This document shows positions 32,424 through 41,466 of a stretch of 64,000 bases of DNA, piece by piece. Positions within the stretch are counted from its first letter, which is position 1; every line of letters begins with the position of its first letter. The stretch lies in contig JAEZCA010000035.1 in the NCBI GenBank assembly GCA_023412665.1, positions 62,001-126,000 on the forward strand. Direction: 5' to 3'. The DNA is from Bacillota bacterium (GTDB lineage Bacteria > Bacillota > Clostridia > Acetivibrionales > DTU013). The position numbers were made by a program, and so were the translations under genes. The notes below the pieces were generated by a model, which worked only from the letters and a program-made list of their open reading frames with translations, was not told the origin of the DNA and did not search any database.

Positions 32424-35342
32424 CTAATCCTCCCCCAGTTTGATCGCCTGCGAGATCCGGATGGCAGCAACCATTCTGGCCAGTATCAGCATGGCTATGG
32501 CTATCAATATGAAACAGACCGCGTACAATCGTAAGTAATCCTCTCTGAAAAAGCTGATCAGGAATGGAAGCACCTGCCCTCCTTTGTAATAGGAAAATCT
32601 CATTGCCGGTAAAAACAATTTGGTGGCGAGCTGCCCTACCAAAATACCGCTCAATATTGATGCTATGGAGGTCAATATCTGTTCAAAGAGCAGCATACGG
32701 ATAATGCTTCCGAAAGGTAATCCGGCAGACCTCAGAAAGCCAAATAGAAGCCTTCTTTTCCGGATGGACAGGATCCAATAGATCAAAAAGCCTGTTACAC
32801 TGACAAAAAGAATAAACAGAAAACTCATTGTAAGTGACCCGTTTATCCCCTGTATGCCGGGCTCTCGTTTCATTGCAGTCAGTTCTTGTTCCAAATCAAA
32901 CAGAATATCTATTTTTGCTGCCGTATCACTTCCCAATCCGTTTACCAATTCCTCTGCCGTCAAGCCTGCATCCTTTTTTATCCACACCTGATACGGCTGC
33001 AGTGGAAGCATAGCCTGCAGGTAATCCAGATTCACAACTGCAAGCTCCTTGCTCCGGCTGTCTTCATCAGAACCGGTTTCGAAACCCGGCCAGTAATCGA
33101 CAAATCCGGCCACTTCAACGCGGATACTGCTCTGATCGTCTATTTCCAGCGTTATACGATCCCCCTGTCTTATCCCGTATTGCTCGGAAAAAGCCCCGGA
33201 CAGGAGTACCCCGTCCGATTTGCCGCCAAGCATGTTCAGGTAATAGTACCAGTGATCAGGTAAAAGATCGTTCCGGAACCAGGCGGTTTCACCGAATTCT
33301 CTTGTGTTGATGCCATATATGCTGACGTTGTATACGTTCTCATCCTGATTGGCCCGTCTCCAATAAGATATACGCTGCGAGCCGCCGTTATTATCCGTCA
33401 GCCGTATAGTGCCATTATCCGCACGAAATACCCTTGCGGCATTCTTTACACCCTTTAGTCCGGTAAATCGTGTGAAATCAGGTTCCTCATAAATAGGACG
33501 CAATTTGTCGGCCAATTCTCTGTAATTATATGCCTCGATTTTATCAGCCGCTTTTTTGTCTCCGTTAGCTGCTGCCATCATATCCGACTCTGTTGGTTTG
33601 TCAGGGTCCGTGAATTCCCAGCTCTCGGCCAGCACAGCATCGGCGCCTCCCAGATAACGAATATTATCTTCAGCATTTCCTGTAACTGTACGCGCTGTGT
33701 TTGAGCTAAAGATACCGATGGAGAAGGCAAGCATTATGAACATCATGAAAAGGAGCTTCATATCTTTCGTACGCCCGGTCTGCACAAGCGCAAGGTACAT
33801 CGATGGGGTCCATATCCTCTTCCCGGCGTAAAACAGCAGCTTTACGATCAGGGGATATACAATTAATACCCCAAGCGCCACCCCTGCGGAAAACAATACG
33901 GCATTGATAAAAAGCATGGGATCCGCGGATGTTCCCAATCGCATTAATACCAATCCCTCCGGGGAATCCACGGCCATACCGGTATAGTTTATCCTCCAGT
34001 AAAGCGGCAGTGCAACAAGCATCATGCAGGCAGCCAGGCATATAAAAACGAAAAAAACACTCCGTTTGGATTTTTTCTGCTTGTATTGAATAATAGATGT
34101 TCCGGAATAGTAAACCGATGTTAAAAGCATGGTCAGCAAATAGACTGCCACAGCCGCTAAAGCATAAAGATATACCTCTCCATCCAGTACGACAGGTATG
34201 TCATACTCCCGGGAGAATTCCATAAAGCTGGTGGTGGTTCCCAGTATTCTGCACAGCAGTATCCCTCCGGGCGGCCCTGCAATCAATGCTGCAAAACACA
34301 GCAGAAGCCCCTGGACAAGATATGATGTGACAATTTGGAGACGGCTGCCTCCGCGGCTGGATATGACAGCAAGCTCATTGGCATCTGAATCCACGATCAA
34401 TGAAGAAATCATATAAACAAGCACAAGGATCACCAGCAGTATCGGTATGCTGAAAGCAAGCATGGTATATCGAAGGGTTTCCTCCTGTGCCAGGCATTCC
34501 TCAAGAAGCCCTTTTATCGGAGACTGGATGCCGCCTCCATAGACCTGGCTGCCCCAGCTGTTCAAAGCATCCAGTATATGGTCTATATTTTCCTGATCGA
34601 TGCCGCGGTAGTCGTAAGTATAATAGGAATAAACAAGAAGCGAATCCAGAAGGATATCACCCTCTATGATCTCATTCCTGAAAAGGTCATAATTTATAAA
34701 AAGACCATTATTGACCGACTCAAAAGGATTCCTTTCGTAATTGAAGGATAAGTTGGCCTCTGAGCTGCCGATCACTCCCACGATTTCAAACTCCAGCACC
34801 TTGCTGCTCTGATCCTGACATGTTACTGTTGTTTTATATGTTTTTCCCGGCACCAGCTTATTCAACAGCATGTCATTTTCTGTTATGACCGCTTCATAAA
34901 CCGAACCTTTCTTCTGGTCCGAGTACATTCGGCCATGTTTTAAAATAACACGTTCCTCAAGATCACGATAGGCAATCAGGTCCATATTCCTGTTAAACCC
35001 ATTGGGAATAAGTTTTTCGACCCTGACAGTGTCTGAAGAGCCTAATAAAGGCAGATCTATTTCTTGAACAAGCTTGCGGATCTTTTTCTCAAGTGACAAA
35101 TAGCTGTCTTTTATGTCTCCGGCATCGCCACGGCTGATGACCTTATTGACGGACCAGTATGCAGGATACTTGCCGGTCTCTCGCTGATAATGGACGAAGT
35201 CTTCGTTCAGCTTGCGCAATGGCGCACTCTTGGCATACATTGGTATACAGCATACGATTGCCACAGCAAGAATGAATCCCGCTAACAGACAAATCGTAAG
35301 CCAGAAATTCTTCGTCATTTTTTTCAAAACAAAAAACAGCAA
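32424..35342 (-). CDS. FtsX/MacB-like ABC transporter permease
   Basis: About 972 residues. An N-terminal helix is followed by a large extracytoplasmic domain, then two FtsX-type blocks of three to four helices (about 300-440 and 860-970) around a second large outer domain. SLLVYSYYTYDYRG and SVTGFLIYWILSIRKRRLLFGFLRSAGLPFGSIIRML are representative. This is the mechanotransmission type of permease used in export or lipoprotein handling. The start is set at TTG 35342, five bases after AAGGGTGG; ATG 35318 and GTG 35351 are alternatives. No ABC ATPase is encoded nearby. Confidence 0.82.
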   Translation of the reverse strand: MLFFVLKKMTKNFWLTICLLAGFILAVAIVCCIPMYAKSAPLRKLNEDFVHYQRETGKYPAYWSVNKVISRGDAGDIKDSYLSLEKKIRKLVQEIDLPLLGSSDTVRVEKLIPNGFNRNMDLIAYRDLEERVILKHGRMYSDQKKGSVYEAVITENDMLLNKLVPGKTYKTTVTCQDQSSKVLEFEIVGVIGSSEANLSFNYERNPFESVNNGLFINYDLFRNEIIEGDILLDSLLVYSYYTYDYRGIDQENIDHILDALNSWGSQVYGGGIQSPIKGLLEECLAQEETLRYTMLAFSIPILLVILVLVYMISSLIVDSDANELAVISSRGGSRLQIVTSYLVQGLLLCFAALIAGPPGGILLCRILGTTTSFMEFSREYDIPVVLDGEVYLYALAAVAVYLLTMLLTSVYYSGTSIIQYKQKKSKRSVFFVFICLAACMMLVALPLYWRINYTGMAVDSPEGLVLMRLGTSADPMLFINAVLFSAGVALGVLIVYPLIVKLLFYAGKRIWTPSMYLALVQTGRTKDMKLLFMMFIMLAFSIGIFSSNTARTVTGNAEDNIRYLGGADAVLAESWEFTDPDKPTESDMMAAANGDKKAADKIEAYNYRELADKLRPIYEEPDFTRFTGLKGVKNAARVFRADNGTIRLTDNNGGSQRISYWRRANQDENVYNVSIYGINTREFGETAWFRNDLLPDHWYYYLNMLGGKSDGVLLSGAFSEQYGIRQGDRITLEIDDQSSIRVEVAGFVDYWPGFETGSDEDSRSKELAVVNLDYLQAMLPLQPYQVWIKKDAGLTAEELVNGLGSDTAAKIDILFDLEQELTAMKREPGIQGINGSLTMSFLFILFVSVTGFLIYWILSIRKRRLLFGFLRSAGLPFGSIIRMLLFEQILTSIASILSGILVGQLATKLFLPAMRFSYYKGGQVLPFLISFFREDYLRLYAVCFILIAIAMLILARMVAAIRISQAIKLGED

Positions 35343-35375
35343 GATTTCCACCCTTTCTACAGCATCATTGATCCT

Positions 35376-36431
35376 CTACTGAATGAGGATCTCATCCCCC
35401 TCTGAAAGGCCCTCGACAACCTCTATATCATCGCTGTCAGAAGATACGATACCGGTTTTGATCTCTCTCTCCTGAATAATACCTTCCTTGCTGACCATTA
35501 CGTAGCTTTTTCCTTCTGATGTATAAACATCTCTCTTTTTTACGACAAGTATATTTTCGGCTTTTTCATTTATAACATGAAAACTGGCAATATCATTTAA
35601 GGAAACATCCTCCGGCAATCCATTGACTTTGACCTGTATCGTTCCGATCAGATAATCCTCCTCATCGATCAGGGTATCCTTGGGGAGTTTTAATATTTCT
35701 CCCTCATATATTTCGTTTCTATATCTAACGTTGACCTTCATACCGACTGCGAACTTATCCACTTTGCTGATCTCCTTTGATACCAGCAGGATACCGCTTT
35801 TATCCGTTATAACTGCGATTACATCCCTCGTGTTGACCTGTCCACCGATCGGTATCGCACTGATGGATGTTACAACACCTTTATTCTCTGCCCTTAGAAC
35901 GGACTTCTCAATTTCCTCCTCAAGATCCCTCACATCGAGCTCGGCTATTTCCAGCTCAATTGCAGCTGATTCCAGCTGATACTTGTTTCCGCCCCCATTG
36001 AGTTCACTCTCCAAAAGGATCTGTTCATAATCCAGTTTTGCACGTTTCAGGATCATCCGAGCTTTTTCAAGCTGGCCCCGCAGATTATCCGTATCCAGCT
36101 CAGCCAGAACATCACCGGGTTTAATCTCCTGGTAATAGGACAAATCCATGGCTTTCAATATTCCGGAAGTCTTGAAATAATACTGTTTTGAAAGTGTTGA
36201 GAGAAAGACTCCCCAGTTATCTGTACGATTTTCGATATCCCCTCTTCTTACCGTATAGGTATTGACAGCGGTCTTTCTTGGTTCCTCCAGCTTGATCACA
36301 GGCTGCAGAGCTTCATTTCGGCTGGTTTCCGGCAATAAAATACAGCCTCCCAGCTGAAACATTATCATGACAGGTATCAATATGCAAAATAACCTGTTAA
36401 TCATTTTACGGAGAGATACAGGCCTTTTCAT
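35376..36431 (-). CDS. Efflux adaptor (membrane fusion protein) lipoprotein, first of two
   Basis: A 351-residue lipoprotein with signal peptide and lipobox QLGGC. It has the adaptor layout: YYQEIKPGDVLAELDTDNLRGQLEKARMILKRAKLDYEQILLE (lipoyl half plus coiled coil), SVLRAENKGVVTSISAIPIGGQVNTRDVIAVI (second half), and a C-terminal domain ending VVEGLSEGDEILIQ. It shares layout with the adaptor at 31.3-32.4 kb but differs in sequence, so the permease may use two unlike adaptors. The start follows a strong GGAGGTAATA. Confidence 0.83.
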   Translation of the reverse strand: MKRPVSLRKMINRLFCILIPVMIMFQLGGCILLPETSRNEALQPVIKLEEPRKTAVNTYTVRRGDIENRTDNWGVFLSTLSKQYYFKTSGILKAMDLSYYQEIKPGDVLAELDTDNLRGQLEKARMILKRAKLDYEQILLESELNGGGNKYQLESAAIELEIAELDVRDLEEEIEKSVLRAENKGVVTSISAIPIGGQVNTRDVIAVITDKSGILLVSKEISKVDKFAVGMKVNVRYRNEIYEGEILKLPKDTLIDEEDYLIGTIQVKVNGLPEDVSLNDIASFHVINEKAENILVVKKRDVYTSEGKSYVMVSKEGIIQEREIKTGIVSSDSDDIEVVEGLSEGDEILIQ

Positions 36432-36527
36432 TATTACCTCCGGAAAATATCATAAAATGTCCATCTCTGTAAAAGTATCACTTTTTCATGGAATTATCAA
36501 TAAGATTAATTATACTGCCAACATAAA

Positions 36528-36565
36528 AATAATACCGGCTTTACATTCGCCGGTATTATTTTATT
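36528..36565. terminator. Bidirectional terminator downstream of pgk
   Basis: A perfect 12-bp stem, AATAATACCGGC (36528-36539) and GCCGGTATTATT (36549-36560), with a 9-base loop and A/T tracts on both sides. It ends pgk transcripts. Confidence 0.85.
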
Positions 36566-36587
36566 AAACACTTGATACAGATGCTCG

Positions 36588-37856
36588 TTACTTGTTCTGG
36601 AGTGCTGCAACACCGGGAAGTATCTTTCCCTCTACAAGCTCAAGGGAAGCGCCTCCGCCTGTTGAAATATGAGACATTTTATCAGCAAGTCCGGCCTTAT
36701 TTACGGCAGAAACACTGTCTCCTCCGCCAATAACGGTACATGCATCACTTAATCCGGCAATGGTTTTTGCCAAAGCAAATGTGCCCTTTGCAAAATTAGG
36801 CATTTCAAAAACTCCAACCGGTCCGTTCCAGAAAACAGTTTTAGCCGGCGCAAGAGCCTTATTGAACAGCTCAATCGACTTCGGTCCTATATCAAAGCCT
36901 TTCAGACCATCCGGGATCTTCTCATCGGATGTAATCTCTGTTGCTGCATCAGGGCTCATTTCCTTTGCAACAACATGGTCAACAGGCAGGTATATTTCAG
37001 AACCCTTGGATGCCGCTTTAGCAATAATTGCCTTGGCTGTATCAAGCATGTCGTCCTCCACCAGTGAATCTCCGGTAGGGATGCCTTTGGCTTTCAAGAA
37101 GGTATAGGCCATGGAACCGCCGATGATCAGCGCATCAGCTTTGTTCAAAAGGCTTTCAAGAACTGCCAGCTTGGATGAGACCTTTGCTCCGCCAATGATT
37201 GCAATGAAGGGCTTTGCAGCATCGTTTACTACTTTTTCCTGAAGATAAACAAGCTCTTTTTCCATCAGAAATCCCGCAACTGCAGGCAGATACTGCGCGA
37301 TTGTCTCTGTTGATGCGTGAGCTCTGTGAGCAGTACCGAAGGCATCATTGACATAGATCTCTGCATAGGATGCCAGCTCCTTGGCCATTTTTTCTCTATC
37401 GGAAGCTTCCTTGCTGGTTTCCTCTTTATAGAAACGGGTATTCTCCAGCATGAGGATTTCTCCGTCCTTGAGTGCTTCTGCTTTAGCCTTGGCTTCTTCT
37501 CCCAGACAGCTGGATGCAAACTGAACAGGTTTCCCCAATAGCTTGGATAAGTAATCTGCTACAGGAGCCAATTTGTGTTTGCCAGCTATGTATGCCGCCT
37601 CATCAAAGGGTTTGCCCGCAGCCTCAGCTTTGTCTCTGGCTTTCTGTCCATCCTTTTTAGGATCTCCGAGATGACTCATCAGAATGAGTCCGGTAACATT
37701 CTGTTCCAGAACATAATTGATAGTTGGCAAGGCGGCTCTTATCCTGGTATCGTCCTGTACAACACCATCTTTCATAGGTACGTTGAAGTCGACTCTCATA
37801 ATGACTTTTTTACCTGTCAAATCAATGTCTCTGACTGTTTTTTTAGATATGCCCAT
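36588..37856 (-). CDS. pgk: Phosphoglycerate kinase
   Basis: A 422-residue glycolytic enzyme that moves the acyl phosphate of 1,3-bisphosphoglycerate to ADP. Markers are KKVIMRVDFNVPMKDG, ILMSHLGDPKKDG, LMLENTRFYKEET, VNDAFGTAHRAHAST, IGGAKVSSKLAVLE and VIGGGDSVSAVNK. It is about 25 residues longer than most bacterial Pgk because of an insert after SHLGDP (QKARDKAEAAGKPFDEAAYIA). I start at ATG 37856 behind GGGGGGA. No gap or tpiA gene is adjacent, so it is transcribed alone. Confidence 0.97.
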   Translation of the reverse strand: MGISKKTVRDIDLTGKKVIMRVDFNVPMKDGVVQDDTRIRAALPTINYVLEQNVTGLILMSHLGDPKKDGQKARDKAEAAGKPFDEAAYIAGKHKLAPVADYLSKLLGKPVQFASSCLGEEAKAKAEALKDGEILMLENTRFYKEETSKEASDREKMAKELASYAEIYVNDAFGTAHRAHASTETIAQYLPAVAGFLMEKELVYLQEKVVNDAAKPFIAIIGGAKVSSKLAVLESLLNKADALIIGGSMAYTFLKAKGIPTGDSLVEDDMLDTAKAIIAKAASKGSEIYLPVDHVVAKEMSPDAATEITSDEKIPDGLKGFDIGPKSIELFNKALAPAKTVFWNGPVGVFEMPNFAKGTFALAKTIAGLSDACTVIGGGDSVSAVNKAGLADKMSHISTGGGASLELVEGKILPGVAALQNK

Positions 37857-37954
37857 ATTTATCCCCCCATTTTTTAGTCCTCTAAAAACGCAAAACCGCA
37901 TTTGAGGCTAATTTATTAATTTGTCCTGCTTTTCAACAGACCAACATTGATATA

Positions 37955-37983
37955 ATTTTAACAGGAAACATGGCGTACAACAA
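37955..37983 (-). promoter_or_regulatory. Probable promoter of pgk
   Basis: Minus strand TTGTTG (37978-37983), 17 bp, TAAAAT (37955-37960), about 100 bases before the pgk start. Confidence 0.5.
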
Positions 37984-38035
37984 GAGAATACTTTTACTTA
38001 TGACACTTAGTCCTATTGTACATTGAGCACATTAT

Positions 38036-38073
38036 CAAAAAATAACCACTGGGCAAACTTCGGCACCAGTGGT
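38036..38073 (-). terminator. Terminator of the amidohydrolase gene
   Basis: Minus strand: ACCACTGG (38066-38073) pairs with CCAGTGGT (38045-38052) over a 13-base loop and is followed by TATTTTTTG. Confidence 0.75.
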
Positions 38074-38087
38074 AAAAACACTATAAC

Positions 38088-39473
38088 CTATTGAATACTA
38101 TCCGCGATGCTATCCAGCAACTCTTTTATTCTCTGCTCTGAAAGCCATTTTCCATTGTACATGACTCCAGATATTTTTCTCGTGTTTTTTATATCCTGCA
38201 GAGGGTCGCCATCGATCAGCACAATGTCAGCCTTTTTCCCGACCGCTATGCTTCCGATCCGATCGTCCTGGTCCAGGCATTTGGCAGCATCAATCGTAGC
38301 AGCCTTCAATGCTTCGTAATTGCTGAGGCCACAGGTTGTCAACAATTCCATCTCCTCGTGGATCGAGAAACCTGGAAGCACGTAAGGCATGACGCCACAG
38401 TCTGTCCCTGCAACGATCCGGACTCCTCCCTTATGCAACTCTCCAACAAGCATTTGGAAGTAATCCATTGCCTCACCCGCATATCCGGTCAGCCCTCCCC
38501 ATCTTACTATTTCCTTGTTCCAGAACTCTTTCAGATCCTCTTTTATATACTTGTTTTCAGGTCGATTCTGTAGAGCAATAAAGTTGGGGTTATCTATCGG
38601 AAGCAAGTTTCTAATTTCGATCAAAGTCGGGCAATGCCAGGTTCCGGTTTCGTTAGCCCGCTGGATCAATCTGCCAAGATCAGGCATAATACTTGCGCCG
38701 TCATACATGCCGGTCAAATGCTCGATTGAGTACATCGACCCGATCGCTTCCTCATACTTGATGGATGCCGGTACATGTCCGACCACCTTCATCCCATACT
38801 TTTCTGCTGCCTGGACAATTGCATTGAAATCAGTTTCGGGCAGGTTCCAGTAAACCTTGATATAATCGTACCCCTTTTCTTTCTCCGATTTGACTATGCT
38901 GTCTATATCAGAGCCTTCAACGAGAGGCGTACATAGTGCTTCATGAAAAGGAGGATCTCCATCGAGCACATGTCCCGCTTGAACAATCTGCGGTCCGGCC
39001 AGTTCTCCGCTGTTGATTTTATTCCTCAGAGTCAGGGCGTCAGTATAATTCAAAGTGCTCTGAAATGAGTCCGGATACTTTTCTACATCAGGGTACTCGG
39101 CCATATTTCGTATGGTTGTAACTCCATTGCAGAGGAAAAGCGTTAGATCATTTGAGTCTACTATATGTGTATGCATATCGATGATTCCCGGGATCAGGTA
39201 TTTCCCTTCGGCATCAATTTCCTCACAGCCTTCAGGTACTTTTATGGAATCCGTATCTCTTATTTCAGTAATGACTCCGTTCTTCATCAAAACCGTCTGA
39301 TTCGGCAGAATTATATCATTTTCCATAGTAAGAATATTGACATGCTTAATTACCGTTACCATCGTTTCTGGTTTTTCCGTTTGACCGGCGCCTGCAGGCC
39401 AGCCGCTGCACCCTGTGAATGCAATTGCGAGTATAAAAAGCCATATTGCCAGAAAATTTTTTCTCATTTTCAT
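38088..39473 (-). CDS. Amidohydrolase-family lipoprotein
   Basis: About 461 residues with a lipoprotein signal peptide (FLAIWLFILAIAFTGC). The metal-dependent amidohydrolase fold is shown by YLIPGIIDMHTHIVD (HxH metal ligands), MKVVGHVPASIKYEEAIG, MYSIEHLTGMYDG, IVAGTDCGVMPYVLPGF (late Asp) and the closing IGSIAVGKKADIVLIDGDPLQDI. It resembles imidazolonepropionase- or prolidase-like amidohydrolases; the substrate is unknown. It would act outside the cell, tethered to the membrane. Starts at 39473 and 39467 both have ribosome-binding sites (AAAGG, GAGG); I give the first. Confidence 0.85.
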   Translation of the reverse strand: MKMRKNFLAIWLFILAIAFTGCSGWPAGAGQTEKPETMVTVIKHVNILTMENDIILPNQTVLMKNGVITEIRDTDSIKVPEGCEEIDAEGKYLIPGIIDMHTHIVDSNDLTLFLCNGVTTIRNMAEYPDVEKYPDSFQSTLNYTDALTLRNKINSGELAGPQIVQAGHVLDGDPPFHEALCTPLVEGSDIDSIVKSEKEKGYDYIKVYWNLPETDFNAIVQAAEKYGMKVVGHVPASIKYEEAIGSMYSIEHLTGMYDGASIMPDLGRLIQRANETGTWHCPTLIEIRNLLPIDNPNFIALQNRPENKYIKEDLKEFWNKEIVRWGGLTGYAGEAMDYFQMLVGELHKGGVRIVAGTDCGVMPYVLPGFSIHEEMELLTTCGLSNYEALKAATIDAAKCLDQDDRIGSIAVGKKADIVLIDGDPLQDIKNTRKISGVMYNGKWLSEQRIKELLDSIADSIQ

Positions 39474-39590
39474 CCTCATCCTTTCTTTGCTTCTATTATG
39501 AAAGCATACTGTTTGAGGAGTTTTTTTCATATATTATTCTGGTATCCGGCAGTATGATGATGACAAGATGCAAAAATGCATGGCAAGATG

Positions 39591-40034
39591 CTATTGAAAA
39601 TCTAATTTCCGCTTGTCCAATTGTCTGCTCATAAGCAGAATATACCTGTATTCGACAAAACACACGGTAAGCGACAATACTTCTGCAATGAGAATCGCCA
39701 GCGCCATTTCCAGAAGATTACTTTCGCCAAGGATGATAAAAGGCGATGCAGTCCCTATAAAGGTAATTACAAAGATCAGTGAGAGGATCAATACGGGGTT
39801 TCTTTTAAAGCGTGTATAAAGATATACAAATATAAACCTGGCACAGGTGCCGACAATAATGCCAATGATGGCATTCCGAACAAGGACCCGGTTCATATCG
39901 GGCCGGTACATATCAAACAGGATCTGCATGATTCCGATTGCGATCCCAATAAACGCAGAAGTTGCGATACTTACTATGACATGGATCCATTTCTTCATTA
40001 CTGTCCCCCTTATCATCCGGGTTGTTTCACTCAT
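39591..40034 (-). CDS. DUF3021 family membrane protein
   Basis: A 147-residue protein with four membrane helices, in two pairs around VYLYTRFKRNPVLI. DUF3021 proteins are typically encoded next to a LytTR regulator, as here: its ATG overlaps the regulator's stop (ATGA). It probably modulates the regulator from the membrane; how is not known. Confidence 0.85.
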   Translation of the reverse strand: MSETTRMIRGTVMKKWIHVIVSIATSAFIGIAIGIMQILFDMYRPDMNRVLVRNAIIGIIVGTCARFIFVYLYTRFKRNPVLILSLIFVITFIGTASPFIILGESNLLEMALAILIAEVLSLTVCFVEYRYILLMSRQLDKRKLDFQ

Positions 40035-40585
40035 AATCCGAGAAAATCCTTAAAGCTTCTGACATAAGTTCTTGCGACTTCAATTTCCGTTCTTGTGTCA
40101 TTCAGCTTCAGCAGGAGTCTGCCGCCAAACCATGGGATGATTTCCGAGATATTTGGCAGGTTGACAACATGACATTTGGCAACTCTGATAAATCCTTTAC
40201 TCATCAGAGTTTTCTCCAGTTCGTATAATTTTTCCTTCACCCGGTATTGTCCCGTTACCGTATTGCAGTAGGTATTGTTTCCTCTGGATTCAAAAAATAA
40301 TATCTTGTCGAGGAAAATCAGTTCATACCTGTCATTGGCTTTTCCAACTATGACAGAGCTTTTGTTCTCCGCATTTTCACTCTTTATCAAATTATTGTCG
40401 AAGAAATCTATCAGCTTGTCGAGGGCGCTGTTTTGAAAAACGATGGACACCTTTCCTTCAGGCAGGTCAAACCCTTTCTGGGTCAATGCCACCTCAGCGT
40501 TGTCGTCGATTTCGACCCCTCTTGTCCGCAACAGTTCTAATACTGTTTTTCTGATCTCCAACGAGCAATTCAAGTTTACTTTCAT
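40031..40585 (-). CDS. LytTR-family transcriptional regulator
   Basis: A 184-residue protein with no receiver domain. The first 80 residues have unknown fold. The LytTR DNA-binding domain covers about 85-184: LIFLDKILFFESRGNNTYCNTVTGQYRVKEKLYELEKTLMSKGFIRVAKCHVVNLPNISEI ... LNDTRTEIEVARTYVRSFKDFL. Stand-alone LytTR proteins with DUF3021 partners regulate bacteriocin, competence or membrane genes in Firmicutes. The start ATG 40585 has CGGAGTAG upstream. Confidence 0.9.
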   Translation of the reverse strand: MKVNLNCSLEIRKTVLELLRTRGVEIDDNAEVALTQKGFDLPEGKVSIVFQNSALDKLIDFFDNNLIKSENAENKSSVIVGKANDRYELIFLDKILFFESRGNNTYCNTVTGQYRVKEKLYELEKTLMSKGFIRVAKCHVVNLPNISEIIPWFGGRLLLKLNDTRTEIEVARTYVRSFKDFLGL

Positions 40586-40727
40586 AGAACAAACTACTCC
40601 GTTCATAGTTCCTTGCATGATGAATCATTGCTTTACATGTAAGAATACGGATTTTTACCGATTGCGTCTGATTCGATTCTTACTAGAAACGAACGAACTG
40701 ATCTCGTGTACACGCAAATAAAACAAA

Positions 40728-40756
40728 AGGACTTGAACTATCAAAATTCAAGTCCT
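40728..40756 (-). terminator. Terminator-like hairpin upstream of the LytTR gene
   Basis: AGGACTTGAA (40728-40737) and TTCAAGTCCT (40747-40756) form a perfect 10-bp stem. On the minus strand TTTTGTTTTATTT follows, the form of an intrinsic terminator. It points into the LytTR-DUF3021 operon and no minus-strand gene lies upstream of it. The remaining 40586-40727 and 40757-40908 hold no supported gene. Confidence 0.6.
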
Positions 40757-40908
40757 CTGTATTGATGATAAATAAACAGGTTTGAAATTTTAGAAAGAAT
40801 AATTTTCTATACTTGGATAGATTTTATTCTATTTGGTTGTATTATTAGATGTTACGAGATAAAATTATACTCCAACAAGTAAGGGTAATAAACACGGGAG
40901 GATGAGGT

Positions 40909-41466
40909 GTGCACGAGGAACTGATTGTTGCAGGACTAAAAAGGCATGACGAAATGTGCCTTCAACATGCCATGCAGCTTTACGGCAAGCTTGTATATTA
41001 CATAATTAGTAAAATTGTCGGCAATAACGAGAGTAGCGTTGAGGAGCTTGCAAGCGATACTTTTATGGACATATGGAAAAAGGCTGTGCACATAGATTTA
41101 AGCAAAGGTACGCTTAAGAATCTCATTTGTTTGATAGCAAGGCACAATGCATTGAACTACTTAAAGAGCATAAATAAATATAAGAATATCTTGCTGCTGG
41201 ATGAAATCGCCGAGGAAGAAGCCGTTGATATGACTCCTGAAAGTATGCTCATAGAAAAGGAGGATTTCAATGCGCTCAAAAGTGCGATTGAATCTATGAA
41301 GGAGCCGGATTCCAGCATTTTTATGCTGAGGTATCTCTATCATTTCACAATATCTGATATAGCAGAACACATGAATATGAACCGGGCGCAGGTTGACAAC
41401 CACCTGAGCAAAGGCCGTAAAAAGCTGAAGGCAAAGCTCGATTTAAGTGAAAGGATTTTGTTATGA
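40909..41466 (+). CDS. ECF-type RNA polymerase sigma factor
   Basis: A 185-residue sigma factor with region 2 (CLQHAMQLYGKLVYYIISKIVGNNESSVEELASDTFMDIWKKAVHIDLSKGTLKNLICLIARHNALNYLKS) and region 4 (LRYLYHFTISDIAEHMNMNRAQVDNHLSKGRKKLKAKL). The start is GTG, behind GGGAGG. It overlaps the anti-sigma gene by 4 bp (ATGA), the common sign of a coupled pair. Confidence 0.93.
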   Translation: MHEELIVAGLKRHDEMCLQHAMQLYGKLVYYIISKIVGNNESSVEELASDTFMDIWKKAVHIDLSKGTLKNLICLIARHNALNYLKSINKYKNILLLDEIAEEEAVDMTPESMLIEKEDFNALKSAIESMKEPDSSIFMLRYLYHFTISDIAEHMNMNRAQVDNHLSKGRKKLKAKLDLSERILL

